The notes beneath the pieces are model-generated. The model was not told the origin of the DNA and searched no databases. It was given only the letters and a program-made list of their open reading frames with translations. This document shows, one piece after another, positions 36,581 to 48,959 of a DNA stretch of 64,000 nucleotides. The stretch spans positions 52,044,130-52,108,129 of the forward strand of contig NC_068970.1 of assembly GCF_016808095.1 (NCBI RefSeq). Reading direction: 5' to 3'. The position numbers were made by a program, and so were the translations under genes. The DNA is from Vigna angularis (taxonomy: Eukaryota > Streptophyta > Magnoliopsida > Fabales > Fabaceae). How positions within the stretch are numbered: position 1 is the first letter of the stretch; every line of letters begins with the position of its first letter.

Positions 36581-38236
36581 TAGAGGTGTCAATTTGACCC
36601 ATGACCCCAGGACTAGCCCTAACCCACTCTTGAAAAAGCCCCTTCTTAAGAAGCCCCTTAAATGGAGGCCAAAATAAAGCTCCAACCCCCAAAGCCCTCT
36701 CTCAAGGGGGTTAGGGTCAGGTTTAAAGTGGGTTTAGCCCACTAAAATTTTTTTGAAAACTAAACTTCAACATTCTTAATAGTAACTATTAAAAGTACTA
36801 AATTTTATATTCATGTAATTGATTTCTTATTTCAAATTATTAAATAAAACTAATTAATTATAGTATAATAGAATATTTAATATTCAAAATAACCACTTTT
36901 TTAAATAATTAAAAACAATTGCAAACCACACACTTAATTTTATACAACTAAATAGTATTACAAATTTATTTTACTGAAATATTATAAAAATGCTTTATTT
37001 TGTTGTCAATTTTAATTAAATTATGTCTTATGTTGCAAACACCAATTATTAGAAAATTATATATAATTAGCAATATCAAAATAACCCCAAAGAGAGATAA
37101 TAACATATTAATTTGATTTAATATTTGCACTGCTTTTACAGTTCTTAAAAGGAATCACTCTTTTGTTTCCTCGACTTCTAAAATATCACTCAATCTACTT
37201 TTAATTATTTAAAATTAAAATAATTCAAAAATTTATTATCTAAATTTTTTTGATCAAAAATAGTATTAATATTTTATGCGTAAATTAAACTTATGTTTTA
37301 TTTTGTTTTTTTTTCTCTGATAATCTTTTCTCAAAATCACCATAAGATATATTATAAAAAGAAAGTTAATTTCTTAAAAATTTATAAAAAAAATGAAAAT
37401 TTTAAATAGACCTAAAGTACTAAAGAATGACAAATGTTATAGTGTTTCAATTCTTTAACTAACACATTAAATAATTTATTTTTAACTTTCAATTAGAACA
37501 CATAACATAAATCTATGTTTATGTTTATATTTATGTTTATGACATTTAAAATGTAAACATTTTGAGTGAGTAGTACGACGAGATTGAATTCTATGGGCGA
37601 ATACAACTTCAGTCTGCACAAAGTTTATGAGTTTTTTCTTTTTATTTATTATTTTTGTTATGAACATGATTTGTTGAGTATAAAATGAAAAAGAAAATCA
37701 TTTATATTTAATTTCTTTTTCAATAACTTTCTAAGAAAATAAAGAAGCCTATTTTTTTTTAAATTAAGAGCTTCAATTAGAGAAAATCTTCTCTTAAATT
37801 TCAATTAGGATAATTTTAGATAAAAAGTTAATTTCTTACTTATAACTTAAAAAAAAGTGAAATTAAATATTTAAATTTCAAATTTATAAAATGATCCTTT
37901 AATTATATACTTAGAGAATCTAACTCAATAAATATTGTCATTTTGCTTTTGCTTCTTGATTTTAGAACTCTCCTCTTATAAAAATTTCAATTTATTTTCT
38001 ATAGTAACTATTTTTGTAATAAATTAGAAGTTAATTATATTTTTTCTTGTATTTAAAATGAACATTTTTTCTAAAAAAAAGGCCCATGGGTTGGCCCTGA
38101 CCCACAGGGCTTTTGAAGATATTTTGGCCTCGTGGGCTTTTTCTACGAGGGGCTTTTTGGCCCTGTGGATTCTTTTGGCCCCAACCCACGTGGGTTAGGG
38201 CCAAACCATGTAAGGAGGGCCAAATTGACAGGTTTA
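36581..38236. mobile_element. Non-autonomous hAT element with perfect 8-bp target duplication
   Basis: The ends are tagaggtgtcaatttgaccc and, inverted, taaacctgtcaatttggccc (16 of 20 match). The flanking 8 bp gtagttat is identical on both sides (36573-36580 and 38237-38244), the hallmark of hAT transposons. The outer 130 bp on each side are rich in 'ccctaaccc', 'ggccc' and 'agcccc' subterminal motifs. The AT-rich interior has no transposase. Confidence 0.92.
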
Positions 38237-38502
38237 GTAGTTATAGACAACTATTCATCATCATTATTCATCAATAAATTCTACCTCTTATTACTAACGA
38301 ATATTTTTGTCGAACATTATCATTTCAGTTATCAATCGACAACTAAAGTTGTCATCATAATCCATGGGTAAATTAAAATTTTTATTATTGACGAATATTT
38401 TCATTAAACATTATCATTACAATTACCAATGATCTTGTTCCATTAGTGAATTTGTCAATTTTTTGGGTGACAAATCTTCCATCCAATCAGAAAGAGTACT
38501 TT

Positions 38503-38885
38503 TTATATTAAGGAAGATGAGTGAAAAGAAGAGAAAGATAAAGATGAGAACAAAGAGGTGATATGGAGATGCACTAGTGACAAGGAGATACGTCGATAAT
38601 GAGGGGGCATATCAGTAACCTGAATGAATGTCAATGACGAGACAATGACATAAAGATGGAAGACACCATTGGTGGTGGTTGTCGGAATCAAAGAAGGGGG
38701 TGGATAAGGATGTGGTGAATAAAGTGAGAGAAGAAAAAGGAAGACAAATAGAGAAGGAGGATCATGATGAGGATAAGTTGGAGGTGGCATGATGATAGGG
38801 AGGAGGAAGAAGATGAAAGATATAAATGAAAAATAAAAGGAAGATGAGAAGGAATAGAAGAAGACTCAATCATGTATTTTATCAA
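38503..38885. other. Purine/pyrimidine-skewed stretch
   Basis: The + strand is strongly purine-rich (gagaa/ggaag/gatga runs), which opens overlapping Pro/Ser/His-rich minus frames without domain character. I do not call a gene here. Confidence 0.4.
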
Positions 38886-39249
38886 AAGATGTTATCAATA
38901 AACTAAATCTGTTGGTAATAATCAATGAATATTTACTTACGGATACTTATGGAAGGATTTTATAATCGTTGGTAATTACCAACAAATATTTATTTAAATA
39001 ATTATTTGTGTTAGTGTCATCTTAGACAACACTAATAGAGTTGGCTTAATGGTGGATGCTAATATAGTGACTAAGCCGACTCTAACGCAATACATAAGGT
39101 TAATATTTTTAATAGTTATATTTATTAAAGTTTTCATTGTTAACACTACATTATATGTTATAAATTTGTGTGTTTTCGTGATAATAAATAGAAACGATAT
39201 ATTAGTTTTAATCTAAAGGGTCAGGTTTGAACATAAAAAATCTCCTCAC

Positions 39250-39546
39250 TTAGAATTTTACTCTCCCATTTTCTATATAAATTTCTTCACATTGATATTC
39301 TTTATTCATATTCATAAATTTTCTCATACTCTCTCCTCCATCCACACACATCTCATCTATCCACACTTTCTCCTCATCTTTTTTATTCACACTCTTCTCC
39401 CAATCTCTTTCATTCACACTCTTCTCCTCATCTCCTTTGTTCATATTCTTTTTTTTGTCTCCTTCATTCATACTCTTCTCCTTATTTCCTTCCTTCACAA
39501 TAGTTTTTTTGTTTCCTTCATTCGCACTCACCTCCTTCTTGTACAA
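39250..39546 (-). repeat. Minisatellite of about 30 bp, open as a 10-residue repeat on minus
   Basis: The + strand unit resembles ttcattcacactcttctcct plus 'catctcct', repeated about six times at 39370-39540. Because the unit is about 30 bp, the minus frame stays open (98 residues, no internal stop) and encodes a degenerate 10-residue repeat like NEGDKEKSM. It could be a coding remnant of the surrounding transposon or simply an array without stops. No start context or homology was recognised. Confidence 0.5.
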
Positions 39547-41810
39547 TAATTTTCTTCTTTCAATATGATTTTTTTTCTATTTTCTTCATTTGTATTTTAT
39601 TTTATTGAACATGTAGGCATTGTATGAATTTTTAAGTTATTGTAATTAAATAGATTTTATTTAGTATTTACTAAATTAAATAAATTTTAAGATGAAAATG
39701 CACTATTATTGACCAAGCCAACTCTCAACTAATTTAATTAAAAAATAAATTTAAAAATTAGTAATGAGTTAGCTTATGTTTAGTCGACACTACTTAGAGT
39801 CGTCTTTCAAAAGTTGATACCAATTAACAAACTAGCATATATGGTTTTAGAGTCATATGCACGGACGATACAAATCTGACACTACGAACTAATTAGCATC
39901 GATTTTTACTTGTTCGCCAAGGTTTTTTATAAACACTAAATATCTATTTTTTTTAGTGTTTTAGTTGTTATGTTTCCGTACATCCAGCTAATCATAAACA
40001 TAAAGGACTTCTTGCTCTTAATTGATGGTGGTTATATTACCAACACTGACATTATATAAGACAATATAAAAGGTGAAAAGTTACAACATTGGATACATAT
40101 GTTCAAAATTTAAGTTTACATCAATTATGTACATAAATGATGTGTATTTGCTTACAGTAAGCACACCTTTTTGAAGTATGCATCACCATATTTTATCAAT
40201 TATTTCATGTTTCTGATATGTATTTTATGAACGCCTAATAAACTATATTAAGAAATAATTATTTCTTGTATGTAGATAATCAATTTATTTTATAAAATGT
40301 TCAAATATTAATCAAAATTGATTATCGTATGAGATATTTGATTATATTAAGTAAACAATCATCGAGCATTTAATTGAATATTTCTAAAAATAATAGAATA
40401 GATGTTGTAGTAATGATCAAAATCTTATTTTACTTAGAATAACCAATTAAGCTAATGAGCCATATGCAATTTGACTACGTGACTTTATTTAATTGATTGT
40501 ATAATGGATCATGTCGAAAGGTTTATGAAATCAATTAAATTGTAAAATATATTTATGGATGGTTAAAATTCTTTTTTTTTATTATTATTATTATTATGGG
40601 AAAGTTGTAAATCATAGACAATTTTTATCGATTAAATATGATTTGTTGGTAAATATTAATTATCGATAAAGTTATTAATGAATATTTTTGTTTGACTTAC
40701 ACATAGATATACATGTCAATAAATTTTAGTTATTAATAGATTTATCAATAGATGTAGCTATTTAATTTATCAACGGATATATTAATCGATAAGATTGAAT
40801 ATAAAATTGTTAACCTAATTACAAACAACATCATATTTATATTTTAGATTTCCTCCTCCAACAAAAAGATAAAATGTTGTCGTGATGTGGTCACTGTCCA
40901 CCTTGACCCTAAAATGATCCTTTCTGTGTTTTTTGCACTGACTTTCGAGGTAGTTGTGCTTTCATTGGTAGCCATTTTACATTTCGGACAAATTTGCTAT
41001 TAGGGTGAAATTCTTTAAGCTCTAGTAGAGATAAAGTTTAAGGCTTCAGTTTTGTTAAAATTGTTGAAAGATGAGTGTTAACTATATAGGAGAAGGTGGT
41101 GGTAGTTTTAACATGTTTTGGTCTTTTAGGGTTACTGGTGATCTTGTGGTTGTGGTTTTCGGTTTGTTCTTAACAAGGCACGTTGAAGACTTTATTAAGT
41201 TTAAGAGCAGAATAATCTAAACCTTTAGTGTTGGAAATGGAAAATTGATTATATGAAGTAAAAGATTGTTGCAAAAGTTTTATGCAGACTTGACTGTATT
41301 TAAAATCATTTTCATTATTATCAAATCTAATATCAAAATTGGCACAGTTCGTGTTTCTTATAAGAACAAAAATTGTTTGAGATTAGAATTTAAAGAGAAT
41401 TGTGATCATGAACTCTTGTCCTCAGCTGATCATGAACTCCTTACTAGAAAAACCAAATGCAGACAATTATGAACAGACCCCACCTGCCTTAACAAACGTT
41501 AAATCAAAGAAAAAAAAACAAAGATTAAGAAAAAGAAGATCTCTTAGAGAAGAAAATACACATAGAAGATAGGGGTAAGATACTTTAAAAAGCAATGCTA
41601 GCTAGGATAAGGTGCTCTAAAGATGGTTCATAGTCTCTCATGAACTCACAAATAAAGGCCATTAGACGCCTGTCAGTTGCTTTTATAAGAGAAACGGGAG
41701 AGTAGTGCTCCGTATGAATTTTGAAGGTCTTGCAAAACTTCTCTACTTGTTTGAATTGCATAGCTTAGGCAAGAACTTCAGCTAATTACCTGTCGTTTAT
41801 GAAAAACAAT

Positions 41811-42094
41811 TATTTTGCAGGTCTAATTGAGTGTAGAGAATACATCCTACTACATTGAAAAATAACATATTATTTATCGATAGATTTTACTGATGTATAT
41901 GTCCATTGATAATGTCTCTGTACTTGAGTCAACCTAATGCAAGTCTAATTGGTAATTAGACCATTGATAATTATTTTGCATGTCTAATTGAGTGTAAAGA
42001 ATACATCCTAATGTATTGGAGAATAACATATTATTTATCGATAGATTTTACCGATGGATATGTCCATTGATAATGTCTTTGTACTTGAGTCATG
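41811..42094. repeat. Tandem duplication of about 160 bp
   Basis: The block beginning 'tattttgcaggtctaattga' at 41811 recurs at 41972. Both run through 'ataacatattatttatcgat' and 'gtccattgataatgtct' to 'tgtacttgagtca'. It lies in the CACTA-like subterminal zone. Confidence 0.8.
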
Positions 42095-42949
42095 TAATTG
42101 CTGAGGGATGTATCTATCGGTAATTACCGAGGAATATATCTCTACCAAAGATTATATCCGTTGATAATTACTGAGGGACAATATCCTTTAATAAATCTTA
42201 TTGACAACACTCACTGATGAATTTTTACTTGTCAGTAATCCGTTGGAAAACAATGATTACTGACGAATTTTTGCAGATTTCAACAGATATTGGTCATTGA
42301 TAAAATCAAGTTTTTTTTTGTAGTGAATGAATGATAAGCCAAGTGATAGTAATGCATTTTTGTTTATGTATATATGTCTTGACTTCGAAATAGATTGGAT
42401 TCCAAGACATTTTTCAAAGTAAAAATAAATGGACTTAATACTTGGGTACCTAGAAAGATTAAAATATCTTCCAACAATAAGTTACTATTTTAAACTGGTA
42501 ACTCTAATAAAAATTGAGAATTTTTTCATAAGACTTAGTAACTTAATTCATACTTAGGCATAAGCTTCAAGGGTATAAAATGAAACACATTGTGTATTAA
42601 TATTTTGAAAGAAAAAAAATTCAATAAAAGTTAATGAATGATGATGAAAAAGATTACACGTAAAGATTTCAAGAATGTGATTATTGTAATAGACTAATAT
42701 TAGATTAGAAACTTATGTAAAAGAGAAATGTTGCTTGTAAAATTATTTTTGTTAACCTTTATTAAGTATTGTTTGACTAAGGAACTTATAAATTCCTAGA
42801 AGACCAATCCATCAAAAGAACTTATGGATGAAAAAATGTGTTGTTCTTATTTTGGTCCTTCTTCTTTTCTTTTCCTTTTCATCAATCTTTAATTGGTCCA
42901 TAAACGTATTTTATTATATTTGGCAGAAAGTTTAGTGTCCATTTTATCG

Positions 42950-43310
42950 GTGATTTTTAAAAAAATCCAATTACTAACAGATTTATCCATAAATACTAAA
43001 AAATTAAGTTACCATTAGATTTTTAAAATATTATGTCCAAAGTAAAAACTGACACCTATTTTTTCAATACAAAAATTCATCGGAATTTAAAAATTATAAT
43101 TTAGTAATGGATCCGTTATCAACAAAAATTTTGTCGATAATTAAAATTTTAATTTACCGACAACTTTTTTTTACTATCAGCATAATTTTTTATTGGTAAT
43201 TAAAAGTTTAAAATTCATTAATAAGACTCAATGTAAATTTTGTTTTATTAATAGATTTGTTTACATCAATAAAAAAATTTCAGCAATCAATTTTTTTTTT
43301 TGCAATGAGA
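42950..43310. repeat. CACTA-like subterminal repeats
   Basis: Diverged 'attaccgac/gtcgataatt' blocks alternate on both strands and end in a poly-T stretch followed by gcaatgag, like a mutated CACTA terminus. Confidence 0.35.
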
Positions 43311-44189
43311 GATGATAATAAGGTTTTGATATGCTTGGAGATGTGATGTTAAGTGGTGGTAACATAATATCCACCTTAGTCCTAAGTCATCCAACATAAA
43401 TAAAGTAAGCTCATTAGAGTTTTGAGACCTTCCATCTAACTTATTCTAGAATATGTTTGAGTGATTATCCATACTACATAGAACTTTAGTGTTTTTTCGT
43501 CATATATGCACACTTTTTTTACTACGTCCTACTCAAAAGATCATTCCATCTATCATACTTTGTTCCAAGATTATGTACCACATGAAACCTCTTTGTTGAA
43601 AATTACTATAAGTTCATTCACTTAGGCACTTAACATTCTTATATATCTTTCAACCTTAATCTCTTTTTATTCCTGGTACAACATATATATTCTAACTCAT
43701 CTAGCCATTTTCTTTTATGCATTTTTGCTTCGAGGAACTTGGTTTTAGTATTCTTTTTCACTCCATTGGAGATTTTATAAAATGATAAAAAAAAACAAGG
43801 TCAAAAAGGACAATACAAAGTTGATAAGACAAACCCTTCTTGTAAAATATAGTTTTTTGTGTTTCCAAAGTGTTATTACATATTTTAATGGGATTCCTCA
43901 ACTTTATTATTCTAACTCTTGTGGGTATTACGGTGTAAAAAGGGAATAATAGTTGTTTGTGATTCACTACAATCACAAGTTAAGCATTGATACTAGTCTA
44001 AAGTTCATCAACATACTTGCCATCACTAATGCAATATTTAAATAAACATCCTTTCGTAAATTTTCAACAATATTGTAGTAGATCAAGTTCAACAAATCCA
44101 TCACCACTCTTACATATTTTACATGTTGTCCTTTTCTTCCCTCATCAAATTAGTAAAAAATTGTTCCACTAGTAATCGAATTTGTAATC

Positions 44190-44216
44190 TTAACTCTGAT
44201 ACTAATTGTTGGATTG
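44190..44216 (-). repeat. Possible minus-strand copia LTR end and primer-binding site
   Basis: On the minus strand the sequence reads ...caatccaaca, a short gap, then agtatcagagtta, which resembles the initiator-Met PBS (tatcagag) used by copia elements. If correct, LTR sequence lies to the right and a decayed internal region to the left. No protein domain supports it. Confidence 0.3.
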
Positions 44217-44574
44217 AGAGGCTAAAATCTCTAACCAACAATCAAGTTCTAACTCTTTCTACTTAAAAGTGTAGTATTTAAAATACCATGATTCGATTAT
44301 AACTCGATCTACTCGGTTTTTCTCACGAAACATTTGATATCACTCGCAACACCATAAACATATGTTTTGTATACAAGACTTGGTATGGGCAATAATAAAG
44401 AATGACTTTAAATCATAAAGAATAAGTAAAATATCAAATATCAATAAATGAAAAAAAAAACAAATGAATATTTGAAATAGTAACCTTTTTTATTTATTAA
44501 TGATATAACTATATGAATTAAACATTACAAGAATACATAAGATTAGCAACAAAAAATAGCATCGACCTCTACTG

Positions 44575-44860
44575 CGACGCTATTAGCTTCAGGCTGGATG
44601 ACACTAACTTGATATTATAAAATTAAAAATAATGTAAAAAAATATATTAGTAATTTTGCGTGGGTTAGGTGATGTTGATTTATTCCTATTAGGACCGGTT
44701 GAAGGACATTAACTCAATATTATAAAACTACAAGTTATATAAAATTGTATAAGTCATTTTACAAGGCTAGCTAATTTTATTAGAAGATGCTAAATCAATA
44801 TAATAAAATTGAAAGTAATATAAAATTGAATTAGTTATTTTGTGAGGGTAAGCCTATTAT
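44575..44860. repeat. Three degenerate AT-rich repeats
   Basis: The core 'aatattataaaattgaaagt' type appears three times, spaced 105 and 81 bp, each followed by a 'gtcattttgc/acaagggt' block. No coding sense is visible. Confidence 0.55.
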
Positions 44861-45009
44861 ATCATATCCCCATTAGCTTTGAATAATCGACTCTACTAGT
44901 GTCGGCTAATGAGAGCTAAGGTGATTTCAATTTAATTTGAAATTTATATTTCCCTCTATACATTTTCAATTTTCGTTCATGCACGAAAAAATTTTTAAAT
45001 TCCCTTTCT

Positions 45010-45190
45010 GATAGAGGACTATACCTTTATCTTATAGAAGAAGAACTTGAAGAAGAGTCATTACAATTCAAAGTACCTATGACAAGGTCAAGGAGCAAAC
45101 ACTTGGAAGAACAAATCTCCTTGAAACTCATGATGCTCCCTAAAGATTGGAATTCAAAGGACATGAAGATCATGATTTGGAGCACATCTA
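45010..45190 (+). pseudogene. Possible gypsy pol C-terminal relic
   Basis: A short frame reads VPMTRSRSKHLEEQISLK, resembling the basic tail (MTRARAK-like) seen near the end of many plant gypsy polyproteins. It ends shortly after. It lies left of an LTR-like stretch and PBS. Confidence is limited because only about 40 residues are readable. Confidence 0.3.
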
Positions 45191-45721
45191 TATAATACTT
45201 TAGGTAATTAAAAGTATTTGTAATTTTCTTTTAGTTTTTAAACAATTCATTTTTGTTTTTAAATTTTCAAGTTAGTTTTGAACATGATGTCTTTGAGCTT
45301 TCTTTTAGGATTTCTTAGGTGGGCTAAACATTTGTGTCTATATATTGGGACACCAAATACATATATAGACATCTTGGTTGGTCAATATATGAATTTTGAA
45401 TTCACTAAGAGAATTCTCTTTGTTCTTATTATAAAACTCTGAGTTTTATCAAAGATGGACATCTTTGTGGCGAGTTTTCATTAACTCATCAATATACTAG
45501 ATTTTGGCATCCCCCTACTCTGGTTCTTATCAAAGATTAAAATCTTTGTACTGAATCTTCATTGAATCATTAATCTTCTACATTGTGGCATCCCTATTTC
45601 TACCTTAGTTTGCGTTCTTCTTTAATTTATTTTTGTTTGTACCTCTTGAGGATTCAAATTCACAAGTTATCACACTCTTTCCTAGATAGAATCCTATTGT
45701 CTAACACCAGAGCGTATCATA

Positions 45722-45739
45722 TGGTATCTAAAGCAAGGT
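45722..45739 (+). other. Primer-binding site of a gypsy relic
   Basis: tggtatctaaagcaaggt resembles the initiator-Met PBS (tggtatcagagc) with a few changes. It follows a stretch that should be the 5' LTR (about 45.2-45.7 kb, left boundary unresolved) and precedes gag. Confidence 0.5.
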
Positions 45740-46545
45740 TCTAGTTTGAATTTTTTATTCTATCATATAAAGAAAACAAAAAAAAAATAAATGTTTGTGT
45801 TTTGTGCTTTGTGTTTTGTTTTAAAATTTTGTTTAGGTCATTGTTCTTAGAATTTTGTAAGGATTAAAACCCCAAAGGTTTTATCCAATTCTGTTGAGTT
45901 TTAAATTTTTCTTGTTTTTTGTGTTCTTTGTTTATAAAATTGCATTTTTGCCTTTGTTTTCCTGTTGATTGTAGTTCCAATTAACTGTTTACTTTGATTT
46001 TGTATCAATTTTGGTGTTTGAAGGGAAATCCCTTTAGTTTTCTTTATTTGTGTGTTGAATTGAAAAATTGAAAAGAAAAGAAAGAATAGTGAATCTAAGT
46101 AAAAAGGAAACAAATATTATATTGAAAGAAAAGAAAAAGTAAAAGTAAGGATCCAAGAACATTTTTTTTTTAAAGTTCAACACAAATTTTTGTTGCAATT
46201 CTTTTTGTTTGTGGTTTAGTAATCTATTAAATTGTAGTCAATATTTTTCTTAAAGTCTCTACGTTGTCTCCTTCAAATCTTTTTGGTAGTCCTATTATTT
46301 TCTAATTTTATTGTTTTGTGTCTTTTAAAATTTCTTGAAATTTTGTTTTTACCTTTGACCTCTTGAGTCAAGATTTAGATCTTGCAACGTTTTTCACATT
46401 GGTTATTCATTCTTTGCTTAAGCTACTGAATTTGAAGGAGTACATTCGAGAAAAAGTCTATAAGTCTAACACATGAGTGGAATTTGAGTGAAACACTTAT
46501 AAGATTGATGAGGTCCTTAATCTATTTATTATTACTAACCTTTTC

Positions 46546-47470
46546 TTGCAAGACATGGATTCTCCATCGAATAGTGATCTTCCATCACCTAAGACTATGA
46601 CAATTATCGTTGCACTTGAGAAGCTCAACTTAAAAATGACTCAAATGCAACAATACACTCAATTGCAGTTTGAAAGGCTCCAAAAGTCTAATGAAAATCT
46701 GAGTGAGATTGGAAGGAGTAGAGAGAAGGAGAATGAGACATGTTTTTAAATGAAGGAGGGGCCAAAGACGAGAGGAGTTTGGGAACCACACGCCTAAGAG
46801 AGTTAGTGATGAAGAGGAGCATGATTTTAGTCAAAGGCGAGGATAAAGACGAGAGAAGTTTGGAAACCACACACCTATAAAAGATAGGATGTTGAGAAAG
46901 ATTAAAATCCCCAAATTTAATGGAGTTAATGGCTGGGAAGACTACCTCGCATGGAAAATAAAGCTTGACCAAATCTTCAACTCTTATGATTATGCATATG
47001 ATGATAAGGTTCTTATAGCATTCTTTGAGTTTGAAGACTATGATATTAATTGGTGGAATCAAATCACCATGGACATAGCTAGGAGGAAAAGGCAACCAAT
47101 ATCTTCTTAGGAAAATTTGAAGTTAGCTTTAAGGGAGAGATTTGTGCCTCCTTATTAAAAAAGTGAGATCTTCAACAAGCTACAAACACTTGCACAAGAA
47201 AAAAGAGTGTTGAAGAGTATGTCCAAGACATGGAAGTCACATTAATGATGGGAAATGTGGAGGAAACACCTTTGGATATAATGGCTAGATTTTTTAATGG
47301 ATCTAATAGGGAGATTCAAGATGTAGTGGAGATGCACCATACAACATCTTCGAGGATTTCATTAACTGAGAAACTAAGGTAGAACAACAACTCAAAAGAA
47401 GGAGTTCCTATAAAAAATTATCCACCTCATGGAAGGATAATGAGGAATTTAAGAAGGATGGATAATGAGT
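46546..47470 (+). pseudogene. Decayed Ty3/gypsy gag
   Basis: Starts MDSPSNSDLPSPKT with a coiled Leu/Gln-rich N-terminus (46546-46749), then the capsid core from about 46889: IKIPKFNGVNGWEDYLAWK, then FFEFEDYDINWWNQITMD, and after a stop LKLALRERFVPPY and further fragments (about 47120-47440) matching the rest of a Retrotrans_gag domain. Stops at 46747, 47108 and 47153, with frame changes, kill it. No zinc knuckle or pol follows; a Ulp1-like fragment abuts it. Confidence 0.8.
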
Positions 47471-47529
47471 TCATTGACACCCAACTCACTCATGAAGGCA
47501 ATAAATTTGACGACATCCATCAATAGGTC

Positions 47530-48060
47530 ACAAACTACTTTGGACAGGGGAAAGAGATATATTTTGTCCCTTATTTTATTGGGTAAGTGTAGTTTGTTAA
47601 CTTTAAAGTTTCATCTCTGATTTTAAGACATAAAAGTTAAGTTATTATCTATTTCAGGCGATATTGGCAGCTAGTTCTGGTTTTCCTCGGACAACAATGT
47701 TGTGTGATTTTGTTCATTGCACAATCTCCTCCCAAACATCTCAAACAAGTCATAGATTGGTAAAAACCTCAATGTTATGATTTTTATTTATTATATAAGT
47801 ATATCCTAAAACATACTCTTTTTCAAAGTTCATTCGCAACACATATGTTGTTATTAGGGAAATCAACTACTAATGCTAAAAAGCTTAGATTATTGGTACT
47901 CGTGATCCATGATATCTTATAATTGTTTTATTGTAGCTATCTTTGTTAATTAATTATTATTATGATGATATAATGTAGGGTAATAGACAAACCGACTCAT
48001 ATGAGTGTGGTTACTATGTATTGAATTAGATGGTGAAACTATTCATTGTCATATTACAAG
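47530..48060 (+). pseudogene. Ulp1/C48-type cysteine protease fragment from a DNA transposon
   Basis: Three pieces read like an intron-split C48 peptidase. The first is GKEIYFVPYFIG ending at a gtaagt donor (about 47588). After a cag acceptor near 47658 comes RYWQLVLVFLGQQCCVI followed by SPPKHLKQVID. The third is QTDSYECGYYVLN at about 47990-48030. Plant CACTA and MULE elements often carry such a domain. The catalytic Cys (ECGYY) is present, but the expected His of HW reads Tyr, and stops interrupt the last part, so it is inactive. It directly follows the gypsy gag relic. Confidence 0.65.
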
Positions 48061-48418
48061 TGGCTGAAAAATGATAATATTTACATGTAATAAAAAAAAT
48101 TGTCCATTATTTAGAAATCATATATGCTAATTGAATTCATTGTGTTCTATGTAAAGATTGAAGACTCATATTCCACTTTCAGACATGTCCATATTTCATA
48201 AGGAAAACCCTTGTAAAATTTATCATATATTTGTACAATAGTATGTAGGTGTTAGGTTATAATATTATGTACATTAGAATATGAAAACATTGAGTTTCTG
48301 TGAAATATATACGGTTATAACTCTCTATTTATTGAAAAGTATATTTTGGTTTTTATTTATGATGTACGTATTTTGTATATTATGCAGGTTTATTTCTATG
48401 ATTTCTGTGATGTAGGAT

Positions 48419-48800
48419 GTCACAACAACAAAACCATATTTTAAAAGAACGCAGACTTTAGACTGTGATTGTTCTAAAAATTGAGACAAAAAAGGGTATA
48501 TGACTTCAGTTTTAGCTTAAACCGAAGCCATAGACCTTTACATTAAAAAAATATTTCAAATAAAATTAGACCTATGATAACGATTCATCTAGAAACCAAA
48601 GTAGAAAAGGATCTATGACAATAGTTCCAATAACAATCGCTGTCATAGACCTTATCGGATTTTAGATAATTATTTAATTTTCAAAATCTATGGTAGCGGT
48701 TCTCCAAAAACCGTTGTTAAAGAGCCTGCAAATGAAATAATTATTTAAAATTTAATAGCATCTATCATAGCTGTTGCTATTGAAACCACTGCTTTAAACC
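48419..48800. repeat. CACTA subterminal repeat block
   Basis: Starts cacaacaacaaaacc (mutated CACTA-like end), then alternating 'ccgaagccatagacc', 'ctatgacaatagttcc', 'ctatggtagcggttct' motifs in both orientations, the pattern of plant CACTA subterminal regions. Confidence 0.6.
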
Positions 48801-48959
48801 ATTTTTTTTAAATACTTTTTCTATTTACTATTTCCATTTTCTAAGCAAAATTTTTAATTTTTGGTTTCACTTTTGAACCAAGAAAGAATATCCCTTCTTT
48901 TTTACTTTGTCTTAATCTGTTTTAATTTTGAAACTGTGACTATAACTTAAAAATAACCG

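Larger units (their letters stand above)
36162..42325. mobile_element. Candidate decayed CACTA element or pair of CACTA ends
   Basis: The left end reads cactacaagaaaac and the right end ttttttttgtagtg, an inverted match to the conserved CACTA terminus. Just inside both ends are diverged subterminal blocks of 'tcgataa/ttaccgatgg/attgataat' type, dense at 41.85-42.30 kb. Further copies occur at 38.25-38.47, 38.89-38.99 and 40.6-40.8 kb. The 3-bp flanks (ttt and aat) do not match, so these may be ends of different elements. No transposase was recognised inside. A hAT element sits in it. Confidence 0.45.

Noticed and set aside
38503..38885. Pro/Ser/His-rich minus-strand frames
   Set aside because: Explained by the purine-rich + strand; two frames are open at once and neither shows a domain.
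43320..44000. Possible minus-strand copia coding remnant left of the PBS-like site at 44.19 kb
   Set aside because: I could not find any readable domain, so only the PBS-like site is listed.
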